NCBI GenBank assembly: GCA_000471045.1
Contig: KI301992.1
Span: 2,302,060 to 2,366,059, forward strand
Direction of reading: 5' to 3'
Source: an actinobacterium LLX17
GTDB taxonomy: Bacteria > Actinomycetota > Actinomycetes > Propionibacteriales > Nocardioidaceae
Length of the DNA stretch: 64,000 bases
In this document: piece by piece, positions 1 to 9,953 of the stretch
Position numbering within the stretch: the first letter of the stretch is position 1
Layout of the letters: every line of letters begins with the position of its first letter
Notes under the pieces: model-generated
What the model was told of the DNA's origin: nothing
Database searches by the model: none
The model's input: only the letters and a program-made list of their open reading frames with translations
Made by a program: the position numbers and the translations under genes

Positions 1-311
1 TGCTCGTGCTGCGACGCCTGCCCTGGCTCCTGCTGCTGCACCGGCCCCTCCGGCTGCCGTGGGCTGACGCCCTGTTCCTCGGCTGGTTCGGCCCGATCGG
101 GGTGTCGGCCATGTTCTACCTGACCCTGCTGGTCGAGCGGATGCCGCACACCGAGGCAGTGCCGGTGCTGGCGATCGGCACGGCGGTCGTGGCGGCGAGC
201 ACCGTGGTGCACGGCGCCACGAGCGCACCCCTGCGACGGCTGTACGCCCGGCGCACGTCGGCGAGCGGCGAGTCCGGGGGTCAGAAGCGTTCGCCGGTGA
301 GCCGCTCGTAG
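1..311 (+). CDS. C-terminal end of a cation:proton antiporter (partial)
   Basis: The frame is open to the left edge, so only the last ~103 residues are present. They contain two hydrophobic segments and a sequence like the last helices of NhaP/CPA1 Na+/H+ antiporters: a short cytosolic loop, PWADALFLGWFGPIGV, a membrane helix, then a second helix and a basic tail. The family exchanges Na+ or K+ for protons across the cytoplasmic membrane. The TAG stop at 309-311 lies inside the 3' end of the convergent purC, a 31-base tail-to-tail overlap. Membrane transporter is fairly secure; the exact subfamily is inferred from a short piece. Confidence 0.6.
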   Translation, partial: LVLRRLPWLLLLHRPLRLPWADALFLGWFGPIGVSAMFYLTLLVERMPHTEAVPVLAIGTAVVAASTVVHGATSAPLRRLYARRTSASGESGGQKRSPVSRS

Positions 312-1144
312 GCCTCGATGTACCGGGCGCGGGTGCGCTCGACGACCTCGGCCGGCAGGGTCGGCGGCGGGGTGTCGGAGGCTCGGTCCCAGCCGGACTC
401 CGGCGACAGCAGCCAGTTGCGCACGATCTGCTTGTCGTACGAAGGCTGGGGACCTCCGGGACGGAGGTCGTCGGCGGGCCAGAAGCGCGAGGAGTCGGGC
501 GTCAGCACCTCGTCGGCCAGCACGATCGTGCCGTCGGGCCGGGCGCCGAACTCCAGCTTGGTGTCGGCCAGCACGATGCCGCGCTCGCGGGCGATGCCCT
601 CGGCGCGCTCGTAGACCGCCAGCGTCAGCTCGCGGAGCCGGTCGGCGGTCTCGGCGCCCACGGTCTCGACCACGGCCTCGAAGGTGACGTTCTCGTCGTG
701 CTCCCCCAGGTCGGCCTTCGTCGCCGGGGTGAAGATCGGGGTGGGGAGCCGCGAGCCGTCGTCGAGCCCGTCGGGCAGCGGCACGCCGCACACCTCGCCG
801 GTGGCGCGGTAGTCGATCAGGCCAGACCCGGTCAGGTAGCCGCGAGCCACGCACTCGACGGGGTACATCGCCAGGTTCTCGCACACCACGGCGCGACCGG
901 CGACCATGTCGGGCACGTCGGTGGAGAGGACGTGGTTCGGCACGATGTCCTCGAGCTGGGCGAACCACCACGACGACATGCGGGTGAGGATCTCGCCCTT
1001 GTCGGGGATGCCCGGGCTCAGCACGTGGTCGAAGGCGCTGATGCGGTCGGAGGCGACCATCAGCAGGTCGCCGCTCGCCAGCTCGTACAGGTCGCGGACC
1101 TTGCCCGAGTGCAGGTGGGTGGCTCCGGGAATCTCAGGCATCAC
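281..1144 (-). CDS. purC: Phosphoribosylaminoimidazole-succinocarboxamide synthase (SAICAR synthetase)
   Basis: Joins CAIR and aspartate using ATP, a late step of de novo IMP synthesis in the cytosol. Full-length (287 aa) with the nucleotide-binding start SGKVRDLY (residues 13-20), the family motif VARGYLTGSG (99-108), and the DTKLEFG metal/substrate segment near 194. Two starts are possible: GTG at 1144 and ATG at 1141. A TAGCCT box (1151-1156) ends six bases before the GTG, which fits leaderless transcription from that GTG. It lies near purB and purD on the same strand but is separated from them by an oppositely oriented gene, so it is probably its own transcript. Confidence 0.95.
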   Translation of the reverse strand: MMPEIPGATHLHSGKVRDLYELASGDLLMVASDRISAFDHVLSPGIPDKGEILTRMSSWWFAQLEDIVPNHVLSTDVPDMVAGRAVVCENLAMYPVECVARGYLTGSGLIDYRATGEVCGVPLPDGLDDGSRLPTPIFTPATKADLGEHDENVTFEAVVETVGAETADRLRELTLAVYERAEGIARERGIVLADTKLEFGARPDGTIVLADEVLTPDSSRFWPADDLRPGGPQPSYDKQIVRNWLLSPESGWDRASDTPPPTLPAEVVERTRARYIEAYERLTGERF

Positions 1145-1190
1145 GGGATCAGGCTAGTGGTGGGGGCGCCGGAGCGGGCACGATGGCGTC

Positions 1191-1736
1191 ATGGGCGTCG
1201 TTCATCCCGGGGCCGAGATGGTCCCCACCAAGCACGAGCTCCTCACCACCTGGCTGCCGACCCAGCCGTGGTGGCCGCCCGGGGCGGAGGTGCCGCAGCT
1301 CGAGGCGAGCTTCCGGCTCGACGACCCGGCGGGCGAGGTCGGCATCGAGACCTTCCTGTTACGCGTGGGCGGTGGCGTCGTGCAGGTGCCCATGACCTAT
1401 CGCAGCGCTCCGCTCGAGGGCGGCGAGCTGATCGGCGAGACGCAGCACTCCGCGCTCGGTCCCCGCTGGGTCTACCTGGGCACGAGCGACCCGGTCTACG
1501 TCACCGAGACGACGGCGGTCATCCGTGAGGGCCGCGGCGAGGTGCAGCTGCTGCGGCCCGACGGCACCCCGATCCCACCGCGTCCCACCGCCGCGCGGGT
1601 GCAGGGCTCGGGCACCGGCAGCGGGCGGCTGACCGTGGTGATCTCCGAGAACGACGCGCCCACGGAGGCTTCGGGCACGCTCACCGCCACCTGGGCCGAG
1701 CAGCCCGACCCGGTCGTCCTCGCCTGGTTGTCCTGA
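1191..1736 (+). CDS. Maltokinase N-terminal cap-like domain protein
   Basis: A 181-residue soluble protein with no membrane segment. It resembles the stand-alone actinobacterial proteins related to the N-terminal cap domain of maltokinase: early conserved block TKHELLTTWLPTQPWW (residues ~13-28), a central beta-rich region with VPMTYRSAPL, and an alternating beta C-terminus. No kinase catalytic motifs are present, so it is a cap domain alone and its role is unknown. Divergent from purC and convergent with purB (3-base gap), it appears to be a single-gene unit. CACGAT six bases before the ATG may be an imperfect leaderless -10 box. Confidence 0.7.
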   Translation: MGVVHPGAEMVPTKHELLTTWLPTQPWWPPGAEVPQLEASFRLDDPAGEVGIETFLLRVGGGVVQVPMTYRSAPLEGGELIGETQHSALGPRWVYLGTSDPVYVTETTAVIREGRGEVQLLRPDGTPIPPRPTAARVQGSGTGSGRLTVVISENDAPTEASGTLTATWAEQPDPVVLAWLS

Positions 1737-1739
1737 CCC

Positions 1740-3161
1740 TCAGACGATGGCACTGGGAGCGTAGGCCGCGGCCTCGGGGTCGCCGGCCAGCACCTGCTCG
1801 ATGCGGGCGACCACGGCACCGACCTGTGAGACGGCCGCGCCGGTGAACTCGATGGGATCGGCGACGAGCGACGCGAGGTCGGCCTCGGTGAGACCGAGCC
1901 GCGGGTCGGCGGCCAGCCGGGCGAAGAGATCGTTCTGCGCCGAGCCCTGCTCACGCATCTCGAGGGCGACCTTCACGGCGTGCTCCTTGACGGCCTCGTG
2001 CGCGATCTCACGACCCACACCAGCACGCACGGCCGCCATCAGGACCTTGGTGGTGGCCAGGAACGGCAGGTAGCGGTCGAGCTCGCGCTGCACCACGGCG
2101 GGGAACGTGCCGAACTCGTCGAGCACGGTCAGGAAGGTCTCGAACAGGCCGTCGGTGGCGTAAAAGGCGTCGGGCAGCGCGATGCGCCGCACCACCGAGC
2201 ACGACACGTCGCCCTCGTTCCACTGGTCGCCGGCCAGCTCGCCGATCATCGACACGTAGCCACGCAGCACGACCGCGAGCCCGTTGACCCGCTCGCAAGA
2301 GCGCGTGTTCATCTTGTGCGGCATGGCGCTGGAGCCGACCTGGCCGGGCTGGAAGCCCTCGGTGACCAGCTCGTTGCCGGCCATCAGGCGGATCGTGGTG
2401 GCGAGGTTCGACGGCGCGGCCACGACCTGCGCGAGCGCGGTGACGACGTCGTAGTCGAGCGAGCGCGGGTAGACCTGGCCGACGCTCGTGAGCACGCGGT
2501 CGAACCCGAGGTGCCCGGCCACACGACGCTCAAGCTCCTCGATCTTCGCCGCGTCCCCGCCCAGGAGGTCGAGCATGTCCTGGCTGGTGCCGACGGGGCC
2601 CTTGATGCCGCGCAGCGGGTAGCGGGCCACCAGGTCGTCGAGTCGCTCGAGCGCGACCAGCAGCTCGTCGGCGATCGTCGCGAAGCGCTTGCCGAGCGTG
2701 GTGGTCTGCGCGGCGACGTTGTGGCTTCGGCCGGCCATGACCAGCTCGGCGTGCTCCCCGGCCAGGCGCCCCAGGCGGGCGAGCGTGGCGACGATCCGGC
2801 GGCGGACGACGGCGAGCGAGGCCTTGACCTGCAGCTGCTCGACGTTCTCGGTGAGATCGCGCGACGTCATGCCCTTGTGGATGTGCTCGGTGCCGGCCAG
2901 CGCGCAGAACTCCTCGATGCGCGCCTTCACGTCGTGGCGGGTGACCCGCTCGCGCGCCGCGATCGAGGCGAGGTCGACCTGGTCGATGACGGCCTCGTAG
3001 GCCTCGACGACACCGTCGGGTGTCTCGACGCCGAGGTCACGCTGCGCCTTGAGCACGGCGATCCAGAGCTGGCGCTCCAGCACGATCTTGTGCTCGGGCG
3101 ACCAGATGCGGGCCAGCTCGGCGGAGGCGTAGCGGGAGGCGAGGACGTTCGGCGTGGTCAC
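1740..3161 (-). CDS. purB: Adenylosuccinate lyase
   Basis: Cleaves fumarate from SAICAR and from adenylosuccinate, so it works twice in purine synthesis. 473 residues, the usual length for the actinobacterial form, with the fumarase/aspartase superfamily signature SSAMPHKMN at residues 277-285, the TSRDLTEN helix near 99 and the conserved histidine region RSHNVAAQ near 145. Start is GTG at 3161 (MTTPNVLASRY). It follows a 56-residue membrane protein gene and purD on the same strand, with 37 bases between, so it may be co-transcribed with purD. Confidence 0.95.
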   Translation of the reverse strand: MTTPNVLASRYASAELARIWSPEHKIVLERQLWIAVLKAQRDLGVETPDGVVEAYEAVIDQVDLASIAARERVTRHDVKARIEEFCALAGTEHIHKGMTSRDLTENVEQLQVKASLAVVRRRIVATLARLGRLAGEHAELVMAGRSHNVAAQTTTLGKRFATIADELLVALERLDDLVARYPLRGIKGPVGTSQDMLDLLGGDAAKIEELERRVAGHLGFDRVLTSVGQVYPRSLDYDVVTALAQVVAAPSNLATTIRLMAGNELVTEGFQPGQVGSSAMPHKMNTRSCERVNGLAVVLRGYVSMIGELAGDQWNEGDVSCSVVRRIALPDAFYATDGLFETFLTVLDEFGTFPAVVQRELDRYLPFLATTKVLMAAVRAGVGREIAHEAVKEHAVKVALEMREQGSAQNDLFARLAADPRLGLTEADLASLVADPIEFTGAAVSQVGAVVARIEQVLAGDPEAAAYAPSAIV

Positions 3162-3198
3162 CGGCCCAGTCTTTCATCGTGCCGGCGGCGCCCCACCA

Positions 3199-3369
3199 TC
3201 AGTCACGCTTCCGGGCGGCACCGACCAGGTCGACGACGCCCAGCACGCCCAGCACGATGCCCAGGGGCAGACCGCGGAACCAGCCGAACTCGGTGTCGCG
3301 GAAGAAGATCAGCAGGGCGGCCGCCACGACGATCGTCACGACGCCGATGAACATCCGGAAGTGGCGCAT
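3199..3369 (-). CDS. Small membrane protein, 56 aa, unknown function
   Basis: An ORF of 56 codons plus TGA lies in the gap between purD and purB. The product begins MRHFRMFIGVVTIVVAAALL, has one clear hydrophobic helix (residues ~7-23), a short charged turn FRDTEFGW, a second hydrophobic stretch (~34-50) and a basic end AARKRD, so a two-helix hairpin in the membrane is likely. Its promoter seems to be its own: TAATGT at 3377-3382 ends seven bases before the ATG, with no Shine-Dalgarno sequence. No family is recognised. Position between two purine genes may only reflect linkage. Confidence 0.6.
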   Translation of the reverse strand: MRHFRMFIGVVTIVVAAALLIFFRDTEFGWFRGLPLGIVLGVLGVVDLVGAARKRD

Positions 3370-3384
3370 GGCACCGACATTAGG

Positions 3385-4644
3385 TCAGAGCTGAATGTGG
3401 CCCTGCTCGGCGGCCAGCGCGATGTCGGTGCGGTGCTGGCCGCCCTCGATGCGGATGGCGCCCACCCCGGCGTAGGCCCGGGCGCGGGCGTCGGCGAGGT
3501 CGGTGCCGACGGCGGTCACCGACAGGACGCGGCCACCGGCCGTGACGAGCGAACCGTCATCGGCGAGCGCGGTGCCGGCGTGGATGACGTCGACGCCCTC
3601 GAGCCCGTTGGCGGCGTCGACGCCGGTGATGGCATCGCCGCTGCTGGAGGTGGCGGGGTAGCCGGCCGACGACATCACGACGGTCACGGCGGTGGCGTCG
3701 AGCCAGTGCGGCATGCCCACCTGGTCGAGCGTGCCGGTCGCGGCGCCGTGCAGCAGCGCCGACAGCGGCGTGCGCAGGAGCGCGAGGATCGCCTGGGTCT
3801 CGGGGTCGCCGAAGCGGGCGTTGAACTCGACGACCCGGACGCCGCGACTGGTGAGCGCCAGGCCGGCGTAGAGCAAACCGGCGAACGGCGTGCCGCGGCG
3901 GCTCATCTCCTCGACGGTCGGCACCAGCACACGACGCGTCACCTCGGCGACGAGATCGTCGGGGGTCCAGCCGAGCGGGGTGTAGGCGCCCATGCCACCG
4001 GTGTTAGGGCCCTCGTCGCCGTCGAGCGCGCGCTTGAAGTCCTGCGCCGGCTGCAGCGGCAGGACGGTCGAGCCGTCGGTGACGGCGAACAGGGAGACCT
4101 CGGGTCCGTCGAGGAACTCCTCGATCACGACGCGGTCGCACGAGAGCGCATGGTCGAGCGCCTCCTGCCGGTCGTCGGTCACGACGACACCCTTGCCGGC
4201 CGCGAGCGCATCGTCCTTCACCACGTAGGGCGGGCCGAAGCCGTCGAGTGCTGACTCGATCTGCTCGCGGGTCTCGCACACGTGGGCCATCGCGGTGGGC
4301 ACCTGCGCGGCCGCCATGATCTCCTTCGCGAACGCCTTGGACCCCTCGAGCTGCGCGGCGGCGGCAGTGGGGCCGAAGCAGGCGATGCCCGCGGCGCGGA
4401 CCGCGTCGGCGACGCCCGCGACGAGCGGCGCCTCCGGACCGATGACGACCAGGTCGGCCTCGAGCCGGGTCGCGAGCGCGGCGACGGCCGCACCGTCGAG
4501 CGGGTCGACGTCGTGCAGGGTCGCGACCTCGGCGATGCCGGGGTTGCCGGGGGCCGCATGGACCTCCGTGACGCCCGCGTCGCGCGAGAGGGAGAGGGCG
4601 AGCGCGTGCTCGCGGCCGCCGGTGCCGATGACGAGCGTCTTCAC
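3385..4644 (-). CDS. purD: Phosphoribosylamine--glycine ligase (GARS)
   Basis: Couples phosphoribosylamine to glycine with ATP, the second step of de novo purine synthesis. 419 residues, typical length. It starts with a Rossmann-like [17 protein letters not shown], continues through the ATP-grasp core ([25 protein letters not shown]) and the metal-binding end of the grasp, [14 protein letters not shown]. The reading frame stays open far upstream, but homology begins at the GTG at 4644 and the facing acyl-CoA synthetase gene occupies the sequence beyond. A TAGGGT box (4653-4658), eight bases from the GTG, may drive a leaderless mRNA. Confidence 0.95.
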   Translation of the reverse strand: MKTLVIGTGGREHALALSLSRDAGVTEVHAAPGNPGIAEVATLHDVDPLDGAAVAALATRLEADLVVIGPEAPLVAGVADAVRAAGIACFGPTAAAAQLEGSKAFAKEIMAAAQVPTAMAHVCETREQIESALDGFGPPYVVKDDALAAGKGVVVTDDRQEALDHALSCDRVVIEEFLDGPEVSLFAVTDGSTVLPLQPAQDFKRALDGDEGPNTGGMGAYTPLGWTPDDLVAEVTRRVLVPTVEEMSRRGTPFAGLLYAGLALTSRGVRVVEFNARFGDPETQAILALLRTPLSALLHGAATGTLDQVGMPHWLDATAVTVVMSSAGYPATSSSGDAITGVDAANGLEGVDVIHAGTALADDGSLVTAGGRVLSVTAVGTDLADARARAYAGVGAIRIEGGQHRTDIALAAEQGHIQL

Positions 4645-4719
4645 GGGACCCGACCCTACCCGCCGCGCGGGGCCGCGGATGACGCCCTGTTCGCCGGGTG
4701 CGACGGGCGACCTGTGACG

Positions 4720-6117
4720 ATGTGGCCGATGAACCTGCTCGCCTCGCTCGACCTGCCGGACGACGCCGACCGCGCCGTGGCCGTCGGCGACGCCGTGATG
4801 TCCCGTCACGAGCTGCTCGAGGCGACGACCCGCCTCGCCGCCGGGCTTCCGGACGACGGTCCCGTCGCGGTCCACGCCAGCCCGTCGCTCGAGACCATCG
4901 TCGGTGTCGTCGCCGCGCTGCGGGCCGGTGTGCCCGTCGTGCCCGTGCCACCCGACTCGGGTCCCGCCGAGCTGCGCCACGTGCTGACCGACTCCGGCGC
5001 GACGGCGTGGATCGGACCTCCCGTCGATGGTGTCGACCTGCCGCCCGTGCGTGCTGGTACTGGTTCCGGTGGGCCAGAACCGCGGACCGGGGGAAGTCCG
5101 GCGATGATCCTCTACACGTCCGGCACGACGGGTTCCCCCAAGGGCGTCGAGCTGAGCACCTCCGCGCTCGCCGCCGGTCTCGACGCCCTGGCTGAGGCGT
5201 GGGCCTGGACGCCCGACGACACCGTGGTGCACGGCCTGCCGCTGTTCCACACCCACGGCCTGATCCTTGGCGTGCTCGGCTCCCTGCGCGTCGGCTCGCG
5301 CTTCTCGCACACCGGCAAGCCCACGCCGGCGGCCTACGCGGCCACGCCCGGATCGATGTACTTCGGCGTGCCGACCGTCTGGAACCGCATCGCCGCCGAC
5401 GAGTCCGCGGCCCGGTCGCTCGCGAGCGCACGGCTGATCGTCTCCGGCAGCGCGCCCCTGCCGGTCAGCCTCTTCGCGCGGCTCGCCGGCCTGGTCGGCC
5501 AGTCCCCCATCGAGCGCTACGGCATGACCGAAACCCTCATCACGCTCAGCACCCGCGCCGACGGCGAGCGTCGCCCGGGCTGGGTGGGGCAGCCGGTGCG
5601 CGGTGTCGAGACCCGGCTCGTGACCGAGGACGGGGTCGAGGTACCGGCCGACGGCGAGACGATCGGCCGCCTGCAGGTGCGCGGGCCGCTGCTGTTCAAC
5701 GGCTACCTCGGTCGGCCCGAGGCCACCGCCGAGTCGTTCACCGACGACGGCTGGTTCCGCACCGGCGACATCGCCGTGCGTGATGCCGACGACTTCCATC
5801 GCATCGTCGGGCGGGAGTCGACCGACCTCATCAAGTCCGGCGGCTACCGCATCGGCAGCGGCGAGATCGAGGCGTCACTGCTCGACCACCCGGCCGTCGT
5901 CGAAGCGGCCGTCGTCGGGGTGCCGAACGACGACCTCGGCCAGCGCATCGTCGCATTCGTGGTGCTCACGGGCTCCCGCCGTGCGGGCCTCGAGGACGCG
6001 CTCATCGAGCACGTCGCCACCCAGCTGTCGTGGCACAAGCGGCCGCGTCAGGTCGTCGTGCTCGACACGCTCCCCCGCAACCCCATGGGCAAGGTCCAGA
6101 AGACGCTCTTGACCTGA
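4720..6117 (+). CDS. Acyl-CoA synthetase (AMP-forming), malonyl/fatty-acyl-CoA ligase-like
   Basis: An ANL-superfamily enzyme of 465 residues that activates a carboxylic acid as acyl-AMP and passes it to CoA. Visible motifs are the P-loop YTSGTTGSPKGVE (~residues 129-141), the HGLPLFHTHGL block, the aromatic-TE motif RYGMTE, the hinge region with STDLIKSGGYRIGSGEIE, and the catalytic lysine end PRNPMGKVQK. The RFSHTGKP segment recalls malonyl-CoA synthetase (MatB) relatives, but substrate cannot be fixed from sequence. ATG 4720 is chosen; ATG 4729 is equally possible. Divergent from purD, so it is a separate unit. Confidence 0.85.
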   Translation: MWPMNLLASLDLPDDADRAVAVGDAVMSRHELLEATTRLAAGLPDDGPVAVHASPSLETIVGVVAALRAGVPVVPVPPDSGPAELRHVLTDSGATAWIGPPVDGVDLPPVRAGTGSGGPEPRTGGSPAMILYTSGTTGSPKGVELSTSALAAGLDALAEAWAWTPDDTVVHGLPLFHTHGLILGVLGSLRVGSRFSHTGKPTPAAYAATPGSMYFGVPTVWNRIAADESAARSLASARLIVSGSAPLPVSLFARLAGLVGQSPIERYGMTETLITLSTRADGERRPGWVGQPVRGVETRLVTEDGVEVPADGETIGRLQVRGPLLFNGYLGRPEATAESFTDDGWFRTGDIAVRDADDFHRIVGRESTDLIKSGGYRIGSGEIEASLLDHPAVVEAAVVGVPNDDLGQRIVAFVVLTGSRRAGLEDALIEHVATQLSWHKRPRQVVVLDTLPRNPMGKVQKTLLT

Positions 6118-6133
6118 ATTGGGCCAACCTGAG

Positions 6134-7492
<1,359 letters not shown>

Positions 7493-7521
7493 CTACCCAC
7501 CCGGGGCCTAGTGTTTCCAGC

Positions 7522-8421
7522 GTGAGCCCCACTCCCCCCGTCCCCTGGGTCGTCATCGTGAACGCCGATGCCGGCAGCAGCGCGCCCGACGTCGTCGAAC
7601 GCGTCGTGCGGACGCTCGAGAAGTCCGTGCCCGTGCAGCTGGCCGAGACCGACGACCTGGACCACCTCGCGCGGGCGGTGGAGAAGGTTGCCGACGAGGG
7701 CGTCATCGTGGTGCTCGGCGGCGACGGAAGCCTTCACGCCGTCGTGGGCTGCCTCGAGGACGCCGATCGGCTCGAGTCGGTCGTCGTGGGGCTGGTGCCG
7801 CTGGGCACTGGCAACGACTTCGCGCGCACGATCGGGTCCGACCGGGACGATCCGGTGGCTGCGGCCACGGCCCTGCTGAGCGCCACCGAAGGACGGATCG
7901 ACCTCGTGCACGGCGACGACGGCATGGTCATGGTCAATGCCGCCCACGTCGGTATCGGCGCTGATGCCGCCCTCGACGCGGAGCCGTGGAAGGACAAGCT
8001 GGGCGTCGTCGGCTACGCGATCGGCGCCGTCGTCTCGGGCGTGCGGGCCAAGGGCTTCCGCGCTGCGGTCACCGTCGACGGCGAGACCGTCCCGGGGCGC
8101 GGTCGCCTCGTGCAGGTCGCCATCGGCAACGGGCGCTACATCGGTGGGGGCACGCCCCTGCTGCCCGAGGCCGATCCGACGGACGGACTCGTCGACGTCG
8201 CCATCTCGTGGGCCGACAGCCGGTTCCGGCGGCTCGGCTATGCGTGGCGTCTGCGCAAGGGCCGCCACCCGCAGCGCGACGACGTCGAGTACCTGCGCGG
8301 ATCGGTCGTCACGGTGCTCGGTCAGCCCGTGCGCGGCAACGTCGACGGCGAGCTGACCGACCCCGCACCGCAGCACACCTGGCGGGTCGCCCCCGGCGCC
8401 CTCCGCATGCTCCTCCCCTGA
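7522..8421 (+). CDS. Diacylglycerol kinase family lipid kinase
   Basis: A 299-residue member of the DgkB/YegS lipid kinase family, which phosphorylates diacylglycerol or a related lipid at the inner membrane face. The catalytic domain has the nucleotide-binding VVLGGDGS motif (GGDGS at 66-70) and PLGTGNDFAR (~93-102); the C-terminal beta-sandwich has GNGRYIGGGTPLLPEA. No membrane helix. The start is GTG at 7522; TAGTGT (7509-7514) lies seven bases before it, so the message is probably leaderless. It runs tail to tail with the DUF3151 gene with no gap. Which lipid is used is unknown. Confidence 0.85.
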   Translation: MSPTPPVPWVVIVNADAGSSAPDVVERVVRTLEKSVPVQLAETDDLDHLARAVEKVADEGVIVVLGGDGSLHAVVGCLEDADRLESVVVGLVPLGTGNDFARTIGSDRDDPVAAATALLSATEGRIDLVHGDDGMVMVNAAHVGIGADAALDAEPWKDKLGVVGYAIGAVVSGVRAKGFRAAVTVDGETVPGRGRLVQVAIGNGRYIGGGTPLLPEADPTDGLVDVAISWADSRFRRLGYAWRLRKGRHPQRDDVEYLRGSVVTVLGQPVRGNVDGELTDPAPQHTWRVAPGALRMLLP

Positions 8422-8823
8422 TCAGACGAGGGCGGCGTACGCCTCGGGGCTCGACTCGTGCAGGAACTCACGGCAGCGGTGCGCCTCAGCAGCGTCGTTC
8501 AGCCGCTCGGACGCCTCGGCCAGCGCGGCCAGCGACCGCAGGAAGGGCCGGTTCGGCTCGTGCTCCCACGGCAGGGGCCCGTGGCCCTTCCAACCATTGC
8601 GGCGCAGCAGGTCGAGCGAGCGGTGATAGCCGGTGCGCACGAACGCGTAGCCCTCGAGGTCACGGCCGTCGGCCAACGCCTGCTCGGCCAGGGTGACCCA
8701 GGCGAGCGCCGAGTCGGGGTGCAACGTGGCGACGGTCTGTGCACTGTCGCCGGCCGCCAGCTCGGCGGCTCCGGGGTCCTCGGGAAGCAGGGTCGCGGGC
8801 GGTTCGCCGAAAAGATTCGTCAT
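8422..8823 (-). CDS. DUF3151 family protein
   Basis: A 133-residue cytosolic protein of the actinobacterial DUF3151 family: begins TNLFGEPPATLLPEDP, has a helical repeat-like middle (LHPDSALAWVTLAEQAL), the conserved block RTGYHRSLDLLRRNGWKG, and a C-terminal helix pair. The helical A-x-x-x-W pattern resembles a TPR-like fold. No function is established. The adjacency to fbaA downstream is common in actinobacteria as I recall it, but no role in glycolysis is shown. TAGGCT at 8830-8835 sits six bases before the ATG, indicating a leaderless start. Confidence 0.8.
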   Translation of the reverse strand: MTNLFGEPPATLLPEDPGAAELAAGDSAQTVATLHPDSALAWVTLAEQALADGRDLEGYAFVRTGYHRSLDLLRRNGWKGHGPLPWEHEPNRPFLRSLAALAEASERLNDAAEAHRCREFLHESSPEAYAALV

Positions 8824-8847
8824 GCCCCGAGCCTAGGCGCCGACACC

Positions 8848-9867
8848 TCAGAGCTTGGTGCCGGCCGAGCGCAGGTTCTGGCAGGCCTCGACGATGCGCG
8901 CGGCCATGCCGGCCTCGGCGGCCTTGCCCCAGGCCCGCGGGTCGTACTGCTTCTTGTTGCCGACCTCACCGTCGACCTTCAGCACACCGTCGTAGTTGGT
9001 GAACATGTGCGCGGCGACCGGGCGGGTGAAGGCGTACTGCGTGTCGGTGTCGACGTTCATCTTGACGACGCCGTAGTCGACGGCCGCCGAGATCTCCTCG
9101 GGCAGCGAGCCCGAGCCACCGTGGAAGACGAAGTCGAAGGCGTTCTGCGTGCCGAACTTCTCGGCGACGACGTCCTGGGCCGACTTCAGCACCTCGGGGC
9201 GCAGCTTGACGTTGCCGGGCTTGTAGACGCCGTGGACGTTGCCGAAGGTCAGCGCCGTCAGGTAGCGGCCCTTCTCGCCGAGCCCGAGGGCCTCGACGGT
9301 CGCGATGGCGTCCTCGGGCGAGGTGTAGAGCTTGTCGTTGATCTCGGCCTCGACACCGTCTTCCTCACCACCGACGACGCCGATCTCGACCTCGAGGATG
9401 ATGTTGGCGGCGGCGCACTGGGCCAGCAGCTCCTGGGCGATCTCGAGGTTCTCGGGCAGCGGAACTGCCGAGCCGTCCCACATGTGCGACTGGAAGTACG
9501 GCAGGCCACCGCTCTTCACGCGCTCCTCGGAGGCGGCCAGGAGCGGGCGGACGAAGCCGTCGAGCTTGTCCTTGGGGCAGTGATCGGTGTGCAGTGCGAC
9601 GTTGACCGGGTACTTCTTGGCCACCTCCTGCGCGAACGCGGCGAAGGCCAGGGAGCCCGAGACCATGTCCTTGACCGTGGGGCCGGAGAGGTACTCGGCG
9701 CCACCGGTGGAGATCTGGATGATCCCGTCGCTCTCGGCCTCGGCGAACCCGGCGAGGGCCGCGTTCAGGGTCTGCGACGACGAGACGTTGATGGCCGGGT
9801 AGGCGAAGGACTCGCGCTTGGCCTTGTCCAGCATCTCGGCGTAGATCTCGGGAGTGGCGACGGGCAT
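8848..9867 (-). CDS. fbaA: Fructose-bisphosphate aldolase, class II
   Basis: Zn-dependent aldol cleavage of fructose 1,6-bisphosphate in glycolysis and the reverse reaction in gluconeogenesis. 339 residues. Zinc and substrate motifs are clear: HTDHCPKDKLDG (with the zinc-ligand histidine), SHMWDGSA, EVEIGVVGGEEDG, GNVHGVYKPG and FHGGSGS, followed by KMNVDTDTQ. The frame is open upstream, but the ATG at 9867 follows a good Shine-Dalgarno sequence (CAGGAG, 6 bases spacing) and matches the family N-terminus. An 86-base gap separates it from the flavoprotein gene upstream on the same strand. Confidence 0.97.
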   Translation of the reverse strand: MPVATPEIYAEMLDKAKRESFAYPAINVSSSQTLNAALAGFAEAESDGIIQISTGGAEYLSGPTVKDMVSGSLAFAAFAQEVAKKYPVNVALHTDHCPKDKLDGFVRPLLAASEERVKSGGLPYFQSHMWDGSAVPLPENLEIAQELLAQCAAANIILEVEIGVVGGEEDGVEAEINDKLYTSPEDAIATVEALGLGEKGRYLTALTFGNVHGVYKPGNVKLRPEVLKSAQDVVAEKFGTQNAFDFVFHGGSGSLPEEISAAVDYGVVKMNVDTDTQYAFTRPVAAHMFTNYDGVLKVDGEVGNKKQYDPRAWGKAAEAGMAARIVEACQNLRSAGTKL

Positions 9868-9953
9868 GCGGTGCTCCTGACAGGGTCGGGCGGGACGACG
9901 AGGGCCAGTATTCCAGCACTGCCGGACGTGATGACCGGAGGGAGCGGACCGGC

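Noticed and set aside
3385..5799. 804-codon open frame extending purD upstream
   Set aside because: Homology to PurD begins at the GTG at 4644; the upstream part is antisense to the acyl-CoA synthetase and is low-complexity Arg/Gly.
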